This document shows positions 45,003 through 53,761 of a DNA stretch of 64,000 nucleotides, piece by piece; position 1 is the stretch's first letter; each line of letters begins with the position of its first letter. Both the position numbers and the translations under genes were made by a program. Under the pieces are notes generated by a model. It saw nothing but the letters and a program-made list of their open reading frames with translations, was not told where the DNA came from and did not search any database. The stretch is from the NCBI RefSeq assembly GCF_017115105.1, contig NZ_JABXKH010000103.1, forward strand, positions 1 to 64,000, given 5' to 3'. The DNA comes from Nostoc sp. NMS2. Lineage in GTDB: Bacteria > Cyanobacteriota > Cyanobacteriia > Cyanobacteriales > Nostocaceae.

Positions 45003-45366
45003 AATGGTTGCACACAGTGCGTTGGTTCTTTAATTCTTCTCGCCAGGGCTTGAGGGCGATGCCCCGGCGGGTGGGTACGCTATAGCAAGGAGTGGATTTT
45101 CGGTATAGCAGGAGTGTACTGCTTTGTCACAAGCAATCGCTTTCTTGTTGCTTTCATTTCTCGAAAAGAATTTTATCAGGGCGATGGCGTAACCGCCCAG
45201 CGTAGCTGATATACTCGATACTTGCTGCTTAGGAAGTATTAGGGTTAACTTTAATAGTATTTATGTACTATAAAAAAATTATAGAGAATAGCGACACCGA
45301 ACAGCCCGTTGTAGACATCGCTTTCTAATGTATAAAGAAAAAAATAGGTAAATAAACTTTGTTTGT
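45003..45366. other. Intergenic region with small dispersed repeats
   Basis: 45061-45077 (GCCCCGGCGGGTGGGTA) is set between GCGAT and CGC. A similar GCGATGGCGTAACCGCCC repeat is at 45181. Near 45258 ATAGTATTTATGTACTAT is a short hairpin followed by A-runs. No gene seen. Confidence 0.55.
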
Positions 45367-45837
45367 ATGAGCAATATGTCCAAACAATTGAGTGATTTTC
45401 AGGTTTTCCCCAAACATGTTGGCACTTGGTCAGGTTACTGGATCAGAATGGATGCTAATGCTCAAGAAACAGAACGCTTTGAAGCAGAAATTACACAAAA
45501 GATAGTTGACAATCAATGGTTACAAACCAATACTTACCATTATGCCGACGGTAGAATTGTCACTAACAGTTTTGTTGGTAAGGTAATTAGTAATGATGAA
45601 ATAGAAATAGAAGCAGTAAATGTTCCCACATGGTCAAATTTCACCACTATTGCGCGTGAACATGGAGATAGCATTATCATTTTTAATGTCTGGAATAAAG
45701 CGACAGGTCAATTACTGGCAACGGAAATGATTAATCTTGTGAATAACGATAATAAATGTCGCACTAGCCAAAGTTTTACAGAAGATGGGAAATTGAAAGG
45801 CTTAATGTTGATAGTTGAGAAGCGAATTTCTAGTTGA
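45367..45837 (+). CDS. Lipocalin-like protein, possibly DUF3598
   Basis: 156 residues. FPKHVGTWSGYWIRMDANAQ matches the GxWxGxxxRxD opening typical of DUF3598/calycin proteins of cyanobacteria, which are beta barrels related to phycobilin lyases. Then IVDNQWLQTNTYHYADGRIV and a beta-rich remainder. Ligand unknown. Start ATG 45367; ATG 45376 is also possible. Confidence 0.6.
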   Translation: MSNMSKQLSDFQVFPKHVGTWSGYWIRMDANAQETERFEAEITQKIVDNQWLQTNTYHYADGRIVTNSFVGKVISNDEIEIEAVNVPTWSNFTTIAREHGDSIIIFNVWNKATGQLLATEMINLVNNDNKCRTSQSFTEDGKLKGLMLIVEKRISS

Positions 45838-46186
45838 AAAGTTGATGACCATTGCTTCTCCTGGCGATACGCGATCGCAAAGCAACTACTAAAGTGCGAT
45901 CACACTCCCAATTTTGACTCGCTTGAATTCTGCACAGATGCCAGAGTGATCCGCCAGACGCACTGTTCGGTTGTTTGAATGGGAAAAGCGATCGCATTCC
46001 CAATTTTGACTCTAAGAATTTTAGAGGAGCGATCGCTCTTAATTCAAAGAGGAACCCCAAGCGATACCAAACAGCCTGTTGCAGACATCGCTCACACTTG
46101 GGTCAGAATTGAAAACCTTATTACTTCAAGGGGCGACAAGCAAGTCAAAGTGCTTGCTGTATAAGCTTCATAGCCCTTGAACCTTA
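45838..46186. other. Intergenic region with HIP1-linked repeats
   Basis: The sequence GCGATC(A/G)CA(C/T)TCCCAATTTTGACTC-type occurs at about 45896 and 45988, and again near 46034 a HIP1 follows. No convincing gene. Confidence 0.5.
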
Positions 46187-46351
46187 TCACTCTGCATCTT
46201 TAAGCTCTAACTGATAAATCCGCATTGATGGGTATTCGTCCATCATCCGCCAGTAATATCCAGTAGGCGGCGACTGCACCCTAGTACCACAGCGATACAA
46301 AAAGATTGGCTCGTCCCACTTCATCACTTTTTTAACTAGACTTATTGACAT
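46187..46351 (-). CDS. Small hypothetical protein, 54 residues
   Basis: From ATG 46351 the frame reads MSISLVKKVMKWDEPIFLYR, then CGTRVQSPPTGYYWRMMDEY. The composition looks coding and it has a compact mixed fold pattern. The longer frame (to 46441) includes a polypurine region unlikely to code. Confidence 0.4.
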   Translation of the reverse strand: MSISLVKKVMKWDEPIFLYRCGTRVQSPPTGYYWRMMDEYPSMRIYQLELKDAE

Positions 46352-46470
46352 TTGTGGGGAAGAGGGGAATAGGGAAGGGGTAAAAGTATGGAATTTTCCC
46401 TTCCCTTTAACATGCAAACATGCACTCCAATATTTTGGCAAAAGTTACAAATGCCAAGATGTCTTTTGAA

Positions 46471-47367
46471 CTAGGCAATCCCGATGCCGCCTGTTACACC
46501 ATAAACTTCTCCGGTGATGTAGCTACCTTCTTGGGAAGCAAGCAACACATACACAGGAGCAATTTCTACAGGTTGTCCGGGTCTTCCGAGCGGAACTTCA
46601 GAACCAAATTTCTCAATCTTCTCTTGGGTCTGACCACCATTCGGCTGTAGCGGTGTCCAAAATGGGCCGGGTGCAACTGCATTAACGCGCACTCCCTTGT
46701 GGATCATCTGTTTGGCGAGAGATTTGCTAAAATTCTCAATGCCGGCTTTGGTCATCGCATAGTCAAGCAGACTCGCTGAAGGTTGATATGCCTGAATCGA
46801 AGTGGTGTTAATAATTGATGCTCCGGGTTGAAGATGTGGAACGGCAGCTTTGGTAATCCAAAATAGCGCGTAGAGGTTTGTCTTCATCACTTTATCGAAA
46901 TGCTCAGTCGTGATGTCGCTAATTGATGGGTAAGATGTCTGTGCGCCAGCATTGTTCACGAGAATATCTAAACCGTTCAAAGATTGCACTGCATCTGTCA
47001 CTAACTCTTGGCAAAAATGCTCGTCGGTGATGTCACCCGGAAGCGCAACCGCTTTGCCCCCTGATTGTTTAATCAATTGGATGACCTCTTGAGCATCAGC
47101 TTCTTCGCTCTTAAGATAGCCGATAGCGACATCAGCACCTTCTCGCGCAAATGCGATCGCAACAGCACGCCCGATACCAGAATCGGCTCCAGTGACCAAT
47201 GCCTTCCGACCTGCAAGCTTTCCACATCCAATATAGCTCTGCTCACCGTGATCCGGTTGGGGTTGCATCTTTTGAGCAAGTCCTGGTACGGGCTGCGGTT
47301 GTTGAGGGAAGGGCGGAGTGGGATATTGCTGCCGGGGGTCTTGCATCTTTAATCGATCGGATTTCAT
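46471..47367 (-). CDS. Short-chain dehydrogenase/reductase (YhdF/YghA-like)
   Basis: 298 residues from ATG 47367. A proline-rich N-terminal extension (DPRQQYPTPPFPQQPQPVPG) precedes the Rossmann fold, as in the YghA/YhdF subgroup. TGADSGIGRA (NAD(P)-binding), LVNNAGAQTS, a Ser in NTTSIQAY, and the YAMTK catalytic Tyr-Lys are all present. Ends GEVYGVTGGIGIA. The substrate is not known; relatives are stress-induced oxidoreductases. Confidence 0.93.
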   Translation of the reverse strand: MKSDRLKMQDPRQQYPTPPFPQQPQPVPGLAQKMQPQPDHGEQSYIGCGKLAGRKALVTGADSGIGRAVAIAFAREGADVAIGYLKSEEADAQEVIQLIKQSGGKAVALPGDITDEHFCQELVTDAVQSLNGLDILVNNAGAQTSYPSISDITTEHFDKVMKTNLYALFWITKAAVPHLQPGASIINTTSIQAYQPSASLLDYAMTKAGIENFSKSLAKQMIHKGVRVNAVAPGPFWTPLQPNGGQTQEKIEKFGSEVPLGRPGQPVEIAPVYVLLASQEGSYITGEVYGVTGGIGIA

Positions 47368-47637
47368 CACTTAGCTGTTTTGATAGTTTTTGCTATTCTT
47401 GACTCAAGTATCAAGCATTGAGGAGAACGATTCCTCACCCTTTGAGCAGAATAATGTTCCAGAGTATTCACCACTAAAGGCGCGGGTTAATTGATCCGCT
47501 TGTATTTGTCATCAGGCAATATCACTTGAAAAGCCACGCTTAACTATTGCTGTTATCTCTCTATTGGCTAATACCCTAAATGCTCAATCAAAGCTACACT
47601 ACCATCGGAAAATGTCAAAATTTTGGGATAGCAGCAG

Positions 47638-48240
47638 ATGATTGATCTCTACACCTTCACCACGCCCAATGGACGCAAAGCTTCCGTCATGCTGGAAGAA
47701 GTCGAATTGCCCTACAATGTCCACAAAATTGACATTACTCAACAACAGCAATTTACACCTGAATACATCGCCATCAATCCCAATAGTAAAATTCCGGCTA
47801 TTGTTGACCAAGAAACTGGAATTAAAGTTTTTGAATCGGGTGCAATTCTAATTTACCTAGCTGAAAAAACAGGTAAACTCTTACCCACTGAACAAAAAAG
47901 CCGTTTTCAAGTACTACAGTGGCTGATGTTCCAAATGGGAGGAGTCGGGCCAATGTTTGGGCAACTGAACCACTTTAAACGCTTTGCACCCGAAAAACTT
48001 CCTTATGCTATCGAGCGTTATGAAAAGGAAACTTTACGCATTTATGGTGTCTTAGATAAACAACTGCAAGAGAATGAATTTATCTGTGGAAACTATTCTA
48101 TTGCGGATGTTGCAACTTATCCGTGGGTAGCGATTTATGAATTTCAGGGTTTAACACTCGACAATTACCCAAATCTTAAACGCTGGGTAGAGATGGTGCA
48201 GCAACGTCCGGCTGTGCAACGCGGAATGCAAGTTCCTTAA
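47638..48240 (+). CDS. Glutathione S-transferase
   Basis: 200 residues. Thioredoxin-like N-terminal domain: YTFTTPNGRKASVMLEEVEL with a TPN motif instead of a catalytic Tyr/Cys, as in Nu-class/YfcG-type GSTs; NPNSKIPAI and VFESGAILIYLAEKTG bind glutathione. The helical C-domain has YSIADVATYPWVAIYEF. Probably a peroxide or disulfide-bond reductase type GST. Divergent from the short-chain dehydrogenase with a 267-bp gap between their starts. Confidence 0.92.
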   Translation: MIDLYTFTTPNGRKASVMLEEVELPYNVHKIDITQQQQFTPEYIAINPNSKIPAIVDQETGIKVFESGAILIYLAEKTGKLLPTEQKSRFQVLQWLMFQMGGVGPMFGQLNHFKRFAPEKLPYAIERYEKETLRIYGVLDKQLQENEFICGNYSIADVATYPWVAIYEFQGLTLDNYPNLKRWVEMVQQRPAVQRGMQVP

Positions 48241-48661
48241 ATATTAGGCGCAGTTGTGAATCTGGCTTCTACCGTGCAATATAAAACTGTTCTAGACGAA
48301 AGCTGGAGCAGTTTTTAATAGAGTAAATTATATGGGGGAAAATCAATGTTGTCCCCAGTTTCTACATAGTAAATACTGTTATATAATACTATTCACCTCA
48401 ATTTTCGTACTTTACGCAAAAAAGGAATAATCTTGAAGTTGGCATTACAAAGGTTAGAAGTCAGCACAAGCCAGTGTATTCCAGACGGCATCCGCGATTT
48501 TGAGCTTCTTCCTTGGCGGGCCCCAGGACATGATTGCTGGGTAAGGAAATCTGGGGATGGAGGAAGAAGCGATCAGTCTCAAAGTGGGGTAATCGCTTTA
48601 GTAAAATCAAAAACCACCCATATTATCTAAGTGGAGAACAAAAGAGATTGTATATCTTTTA
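48241..48661. other. Intergenic region with a dispersed repeat
   Basis: Includes copy 2 of the 50-bp repeat (48599-48648) and a GTAAGGAAATCTGGGGATG segment that also occurs, slightly changed, at 34496. An ORF at 48433-48630 spans these repeats and is not believable as a gene. Confidence 0.5.
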
Positions 48662-49621
48662 TCACTTACTGAACAGTTTATTAAGCAGATCAGCTAGACG
48701 GTAGCCTGCCAAGCTCATCCGGCGTTCTGCTATTGGTTTGGCAGTAGCAGCATAATTTGGCGGTAACGGCTTTCCATCATTTTTATCACTACTACCAGAA
48801 AGCTTGCCATCAAGATATGCTTTTTGTTTAGCGATATTAAAACTCTCCAATTTTGCCCAATTATTAAATTGAGTTTCTCTTAATTCTGGCAATTTACTGC
48901 GTTGATAGTCGGCTCTTATCTTGGTTGCGGTGTTGCGAACAGTTTGAAAGTTTTCTGAGCCTAGTATGAGGTCATCCCAGAATTTATGCAAACTAATTGT
49001 TTGACTATTTGGGTTAACTCTAATATAAAAACGTGTACCACCTCTATCACCTTCTGGTTCTTTATACTGGTTAGTTATTAATTTGGTAGTATGCAATGGC
49101 TGATGCACATCTCCTACTAGATGGAATAGCCAGCATATTGCAACTGCTTTTTCGCTGTTGGTAGCATTACTTTGGATAATATCAAGATTTTTTTGAAAAG
49201 CAAATATAATATTTTCTTCACCTGTAATTTCACGAGGAATAGAGTTTGAAGAACTACCAGGTTGATAAGGAAAATTGATATAGTGCCAAGTTGGGTGATT
49301 AAATGCTTGGTTATTTCGAGCTTCATCTGGCCATTTTGCCGCCCACATAAATAAATACAAATTTTTATTCTCAGCAGAAATATTAGATTGTTTGAGGGAA
49401 TTCCACTGCTGCTCAAATTTAGAGTATTCAGGGTGTTCCTTCAAAATGGCAACCATTTTCTCAATTACTTCTTGATGATTCTGCGAGAGTTCCCTGTAAG
49501 CGATCGCTCCTGAAACCATGTGTCCAGCCTTATTCCAAGCAAAAGCTGGGTACTGCCAAACCAAGATTGTTGATAATACTGTCAATAAAGAAACCTTAGC
49601 GAAAGAATGTAACTTCAGCAT
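48662..49621 (-). CDS. Secreted S1/P1-type nuclease
   Basis: 319 residues. Signal peptide (FAKVSLLTVLSTILVWQYPAFA) is followed by WNKAGHMVSG, where the mature N-terminal Trp29 and His34 are zinc ligands. HYINFPYQP, the motif WLFHLVGDVHQPLHT and LHKFWDDLI contribute the remaining ligands; GDRGGTRF is also present. S1/P1 enzymes cleave single-stranded nucleic acids and have 3'-nucleotidase activity. It lies ~1.4 kb from the NERD/SNase/phosphatase genes, on the other strand. Confidence 0.93.
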   Translation of the reverse strand: MLKLHSFAKVSLLTVLSTILVWQYPAFAWNKAGHMVSGAIAYRELSQNHQEVIEKMVAILKEHPEYSKFEQQWNSLKQSNISAENKNLYLFMWAAKWPDEARNNQAFNHPTWHYINFPYQPGSSSNSIPREITGEENIIFAFQKNLDIIQSNATNSEKAVAICWLFHLVGDVHQPLHTTKLITNQYKEPEGDRGGTRFYIRVNPNSQTISLHKFWDDLILGSENFQTVRNTATKIRADYQRSKLPELRETQFNNWAKLESFNIAKQKAYLDGKLSGSSDKNDGKPLPPNYAATAKPIAERRMSLAGYRLADLLNKLFSK

Positions 49622-49974
49622 AAAATTCTTTGTTAGAAAATACAGCTAAAGTATAGATTGCATTCAGGTAGGTTAGGGTTAAATTTGCATGAGAAAAATA
49701 AATCACCCTACATAATACTCACATATTTCAATAAATAGAACTGTGCATCAACGAGTTTAAGGGTGCGATCGCATCTATTACCCTATGAATGAGTCATTTA
49801 CCTCCAAGAATTTAGGTTCAGAACCACTTAAAAAATATTCCTGCTTAGAGTAAATAATTTTACATATTTTTCATTATTACGGATACACACTGAGGTTTAT
49901 TGCAATTCCGTATGACTAAAATGCAACAAACAATATAGCATTAGCTACTTAAGGTAGTGGGTCAAGCTTGCTCA
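49622..49974. other. Intergenic region, nothing recognised
   Basis: AT-rich with one HIP1-like site near 49765. It is the divergent promoter region of the S1/P1 nuclease and the XRE gene. I could not pick a convincing operator. Confidence 0.5.
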
Positions 49975-50223
49975 ATGACTATCAAAAAACCCTTGGCTTT
50001 CAAACAGCCACAGGTAGGGCATATCATTCGTGATTTGCGACTTTTGGCTGGGTTAACGCAAGAACAGTTTGCAGCCACTCTCGGCGTGACATATACCACG
50101 ATTAATCGTTGGGAGAATGGACGCTCTAAACCGTCGCCGATGGCGAAGAAGCTTATTGAACAGAAGCTTGATGAGATGGGCGCTCAGGGTGAGGATTTGT
50201 TAACTAAATATTTGCCAAATTAG
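49975..50223 (+). CDS. XRE-family regulator with C-terminal extension
   Basis: 82 residues from ATG 49975. Typical HTH: IIRDLRLLAGLTQEQFAATL then GVTYTTINRWENGRSKPSP, i.e. the plant-MBF1-like/XRE class. The end (EQKLDEMGAQGEDLLTKY) is helical. It is upstream of, and on the same strand as, the 50334-56461 genes and may control them. Confidence 0.87.
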   Translation: MTIKKPLAFKQPQVGHIIRDLRLLAGLTQEQFAATLGVTYTTINRWENGRSKPSPMAKKLIEQKLDEMGAQGEDLLTKYLPN

Positions 50224-50333
50224 TTATTTACTCAGTTTCTGTGTGAGCGGTAAGTATAGCTCTAATAGCCCACTTGTTCTAGTTTTTATATCCAACTGTT
50301 GATTGCAATTCTAAACATCAGGTGAGGCATCTA

Positions 50334-50852
50334 ATGAACGGTAATACAAACATGAGAACTAATCAGCAAGTCACGGAAATTACAGGCGCTCCCGCCCAAG
50401 TTTGGGGAAACGTGTTAGTTCCAGCAAAAGGAACGATTCTTGTCAAATTTACAGGTGATACTCTTGTTGGAACAACAAAAACTGGTTTAGAAAAGAGAGA
50501 GACTTGGATACGCATTCAAAATATTGATTCAGTAGAAACATTAGAAGCCCCTATTTATGCGTTATTGGGTTTTGGAGGATTCCTAGCTTTTTCAGCTTTG
50601 GGTGCATTCAGAAACTCTTCTGCACTAGGTTTAATTTTACTTGTTGCAGCAGCAGCCCTAATTGTTTATGCGATAACTAATAAACGTCGATATTTAGCAA
50701 TTTACAGTCATCGGAATGCAATAGTTGTTTTCATGAATAAGTCCCCAGAACTTTATCAGCAGTTTGCGATGAATGTGTTGGCATTATCCCGCAAACTAAA
50801 TGCACCCAGTAATACACAAACAAGACAGCCTCAAACCCAAATTCAAGCTTAG
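50334..50852 (+). CDS. Small membrane protein with PH-like N-terminal domain
   Basis: About 172 residues from ATG 50334 (GAGG at six bases upstream). Residues ~15-75 are beta-rich (GNVLVPAKGTILVKFTGDTL). Two adjacent membrane segments follow (APIYALLGFGGFLAFSALGA; ALGLILLVAAAALIVYAI), then a short basic beta region (NKRRYLAIYSHRNAIVVFM) and a Gln-rich tail. Family unknown. It lies 219 bp before the sensor-NERD gene. Confidence 0.65.
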   Translation: MNGNTNMRTNQQVTEITGAPAQVWGNVLVPAKGTILVKFTGDTLVGTTKTGLEKRETWIRIQNIDSVETLEAPIYALLGFGGFLAFSALGAFRNSSALGLILLVAAAALIVYAITNKRRYLAIYSHRNAIVVFMNKSPELYQQFAMNVLALSRKLNAPSNTQTRQPQTQIQA

Positions 50853-51071
50853 TTGAGCAAGTCGATGTATGCGAACTACTGGATAGAGAATATAAATTTA
50901 AGCTCCACTGAAAGAAATCGCGATTGCTCTCAATCAAGCGAGTAAATATGTCAGTAGAAGCGATCGCACACTGTAATCAATGTCACGCATTCAGTATTAT
51001 TCAGAGTATTTTTTGTCCTGATATCAACTAATAGTATAGCGATCGCAAAATATAAATTTCAGGAGCGTCAA

Positions 51072-53735
51072 ATGGTCAACAGCAGAGATACCCAAGCAAC
51101 TAAAACATCTAATAGAGGAGCAATACTAAAAGTTTTAGCTAGACTAGCAACAACAGGAATAATTAGTTTTGGAATTGGTGGAGCAGTTACTTTTGACCGT
51201 TATAACAACTATTGGAATCAAACAATATTTCGCGTTCAGACTGTTGATTTTAACATTTTATCTCATACTCTACCAACGAAACTTTCTTATGCAATTATTA
51301 AAAATAAACCAGAAGAAGTACAACGTACTTTAGATAGTAATTATAGTTTATTTGGATTAATCGTTACAGACTCTAGTGGACAAAAAATAATTTCGTATTC
51401 AGGTAAAGATTCTGGAAAATCCTCATCTTGGAAAGCGGCTATAAATCCACAAGAGTTAACAAAACATCCATACGATGTGTTGCTTGATCCTCCACCTGCA
51501 TTTGCACAGTGGACTTATAGCAATTCTCATGCTACTGAACGCAGTGCTATAAATGTCACTAATCAAGGCCGTGTTATCGGTAGGGTTTACTATATTAGGG
51601 GTGTAAGACCAACGTTTCAAGAGGATATTGCAACATTAGTAACTAATCCTTTTTCTGGAAGCAGTAGGATTCAAACTTATACCACAAGTTTAGCCGCTTG
51701 TTTCGGGGCGACTTTGTTTATCTGGAGTGGTTTAGAGTTTATACTTTATAAAAAGCGAGTTGATAAAAAGAAAGCAGAAAAAAGAGAAGATGAATTAGAA
51801 AATATCAACAAAGTTTTAGAAGTTCAATTAGCCGAGAGAATAAATGAACTAACATTATTAAAAAATCAAAGAGAGGAAGAAAAGAATGAATTAATTAGGG
51901 ATGCCAGTAGAATGCGTATTTTAAATAACAGGCTTAAACAGGAAATTTATCAACTCAAAGAATCTCTGGATAATCTCCCAAAAAACACAGAAAATTTATT
52001 AACTCTACAAACTGAACTAGAAAAAACTAAGTTAGAAGCACAAGAAAATATAAACAAACAAAAGCAGTATCAGCAACGTATTGAAAAACTAAATCATCAT
52101 TTACAACTTGCTCAAAAGAAACAATTAGAAGCTGATCAATTATATAAACTGAAAGAAAATGAATTAGCTAAACTTCAAGAACAAATGAAGAATATTGAAA
52201 ATTCTCGTTTATTAGCTAAATCAGAGTTACAACAACTACAAAGCAATGAAAAAAAATCTCAAGAAATTGCTACTAGACTGGGACAAGAATTAACTAATCA
52301 AAGACTTGAACAAGAGCAACTTAACAATAAATTAAAGATTTTGCAAAGTTCCTTATTAGAGTCTCAACAACGCGCTAAACAGGCACAAGCTGAATCTGAC
52401 AAAACTAGATTAGAGGCACAACAAAATCTCAATAAACAACAACAGTATCAAGCACATATTGAAAAATTAAACAGAGATTTGCAGATTGCTCAGGAGAAGC
52501 AACTAGAAAATAATCAACCAAAAGCAATTGAATTAGTTCAACTGAAGCAACAAATATATGATGCTGAATCTGAATTACAACAATTGCGAAACAATGAAAA
52601 AAAATCCCAAGAAATTGCTACCACCTTAGAACAACAGTTAATTAATCAAAGTTTAGAACAGGAACAGCTTAACCATCAATTAGAACTTTTACAAAGTTCT
52701 CTGTTAGAATCTCAACAACGTGCTAGGCAGGCACAAATTGAATCTGAAAAAGCTAGATTAGAAGCACAGCAGAATCTAAATAAGCAACAGGAATATGAAG
52801 AGCAAATTAAAAAATTAAATCAGGATTTATATATTGTCCAAGACAAACAAGCAAAAACTAATGAACTAAAAGAAAATGAATTATCCCAACTTCAGCAGCA
52901 AATACAGGAAATTGAAAACTCTCGTTCTTTAGTTAATTCTGAATTACAACAACTGCGAAACAACGAAACAAGTTCCCAGAGAATTATTACTGCGTTAGAA
53001 CAACAATTAGCTAATCAAAACTTAATGCAAGAACAACTTAATACTCAACTAGATATTTTTCAAAATTCCCTATTAGAATCTCAAGAGAGAGAACAACAAT
53101 TAGAACAACGTGAAAAACAGAAACAAGCTGAATTAGAGGCTTTGACTATAGAAATTGAGAATATCAAGAATCAAACAGGTCGGCATACTTTAAATAATTT
53201 TGAAATAGCTATTAAAAGTTCCTTAGAACAGCATTTTTCTTTAGAAAGAGTATTGACACAATTTGATGTAGGTAGTGGACAACAAGGAAGTAAATTTACT
53301 GATTTTATCCTTGTTACAAATAAGTGCTGTATCGTTGTAGAAGCTAAATCTTATAAGGGAACAATTAAATCTGTTGGTAATCCGCGTAACACTGGATGGA
53401 CTTGTGATATAGGAACTAGAAAACTCTATATTTATGCTTGTTGGGGAGAGAACCCTTATCAGCAAGTGAAAACTTATGCAGATTCTTTGTATAGATATGT
53501 AAATTCATCAAATTGGGGTAAATTTCCTGTATATGGTGTTGTTGTATTTCCAGCAAACTCGGATATTGATCATGGTATTGAATCCAATATAGGTGGTTTT
53601 TACAGAGTAACTACACTAAATAATTTGATTAATGTTATCGAACAATTAGACAATCAAGCTTATTTACAAAATGCAAGAAGATATCAAAGAATTTTGCAGC
53701 AACTTACAGGCATATCTAATCAACAAGCAGCTTAA
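51072..53735 (+). CDS. Two-TM sensor, long coiled coil and NERD nuclease fusion
   Basis: 887 residues. TM1 is at ~22-42 and TM2 at ~203-225. Between them lies a ~155-residue extracytoplasmic domain with a CACHE/PAS-like pattern (LSYAIIKNKPEEVQRTL; FGLIVTDSSGQKIISYSG). Residues ~228-690 are coiled coil containing three internal ~120-residue repeats (LEAQxNxNKQxxY ... LLESQQRA). The C-terminal ~700-860 is a NERD domain: TDFILVTNKCCIVVEAKSYK carries the D...ExK signature of PD-(D/E)xK nucleases. Topology places the nuclease in the cytoplasm. It is the first of three genes in a row with spacings of 26 and 45 bp. I do not know a described system with this architecture. Confidence 0.85.
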   Translation: MVNSRDTQATKTSNRGAILKVLARLATTGIISFGIGGAVTFDRYNNYWNQTIFRVQTVDFNILSHTLPTKLSYAIIKNKPEEVQRTLDSNYSLFGLIVTDSSGQKIISYSGKDSGKSSSWKAAINPQELTKHPYDVLLDPPPAFAQWTYSNSHATERSAINVTNQGRVIGRVYYIRGVRPTFQEDIATLVTNPFSGSSRIQTYTTSLAACFGATLFIWSGLEFILYKKRVDKKKAEKREDELENINKVLEVQLAERINELTLLKNQREEEKNELIRDASRMRILNNRLKQEIYQLKESLDNLPKNTENLLTLQTELEKTKLEAQENINKQKQYQQRIEKLNHHLQLAQKKQLEADQLYKLKENELAKLQEQMKNIENSRLLAKSELQQLQSNEKKSQEIATRLGQELTNQRLEQEQLNNKLKILQSSLLESQQRAKQAQAESDKTRLEAQQNLNKQQQYQAHIEKLNRDLQIAQEKQLENNQPKAIELVQLKQQIYDAESELQQLRNNEKKSQEIATTLEQQLINQSLEQEQLNHQLELLQSSLLESQQRARQAQIESEKARLEAQQNLNKQQEYEEQIKKLNQDLYIVQDKQAKTNELKENELSQLQQQIQEIENSRSLVNSELQQLRNNETSSQRIITALEQQLANQNLMQEQLNTQLDIFQNSLLESQEREQQLEQREKQKQAELEALTIEIENIKNQTGRHTLNNFEIAIKSSLEQHFSLERVLTQFDVGSGQQGSKFTDFILVTNKCCIVVEAKSYKGTIKSVGNPRNTGWTCDIGTRKLYIYACWGENPYQQVKTYADSLYRYVNSSNWGKFPVYGVVVFPANSDIDHGIESNIGGFYRVTTLNNLINVIEQLDNQAYLQNARRYQRILQQLTGISNQQAA

Positions 53736-53761
53736 TCATAAAAATACAGGTGATATCTATT

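Noticed and set aside
48433-48630. 65-codon plus ORF
   Set aside because: Ends within the dispersed repeat also found at 44292, so the frame is not likely to be a gene.
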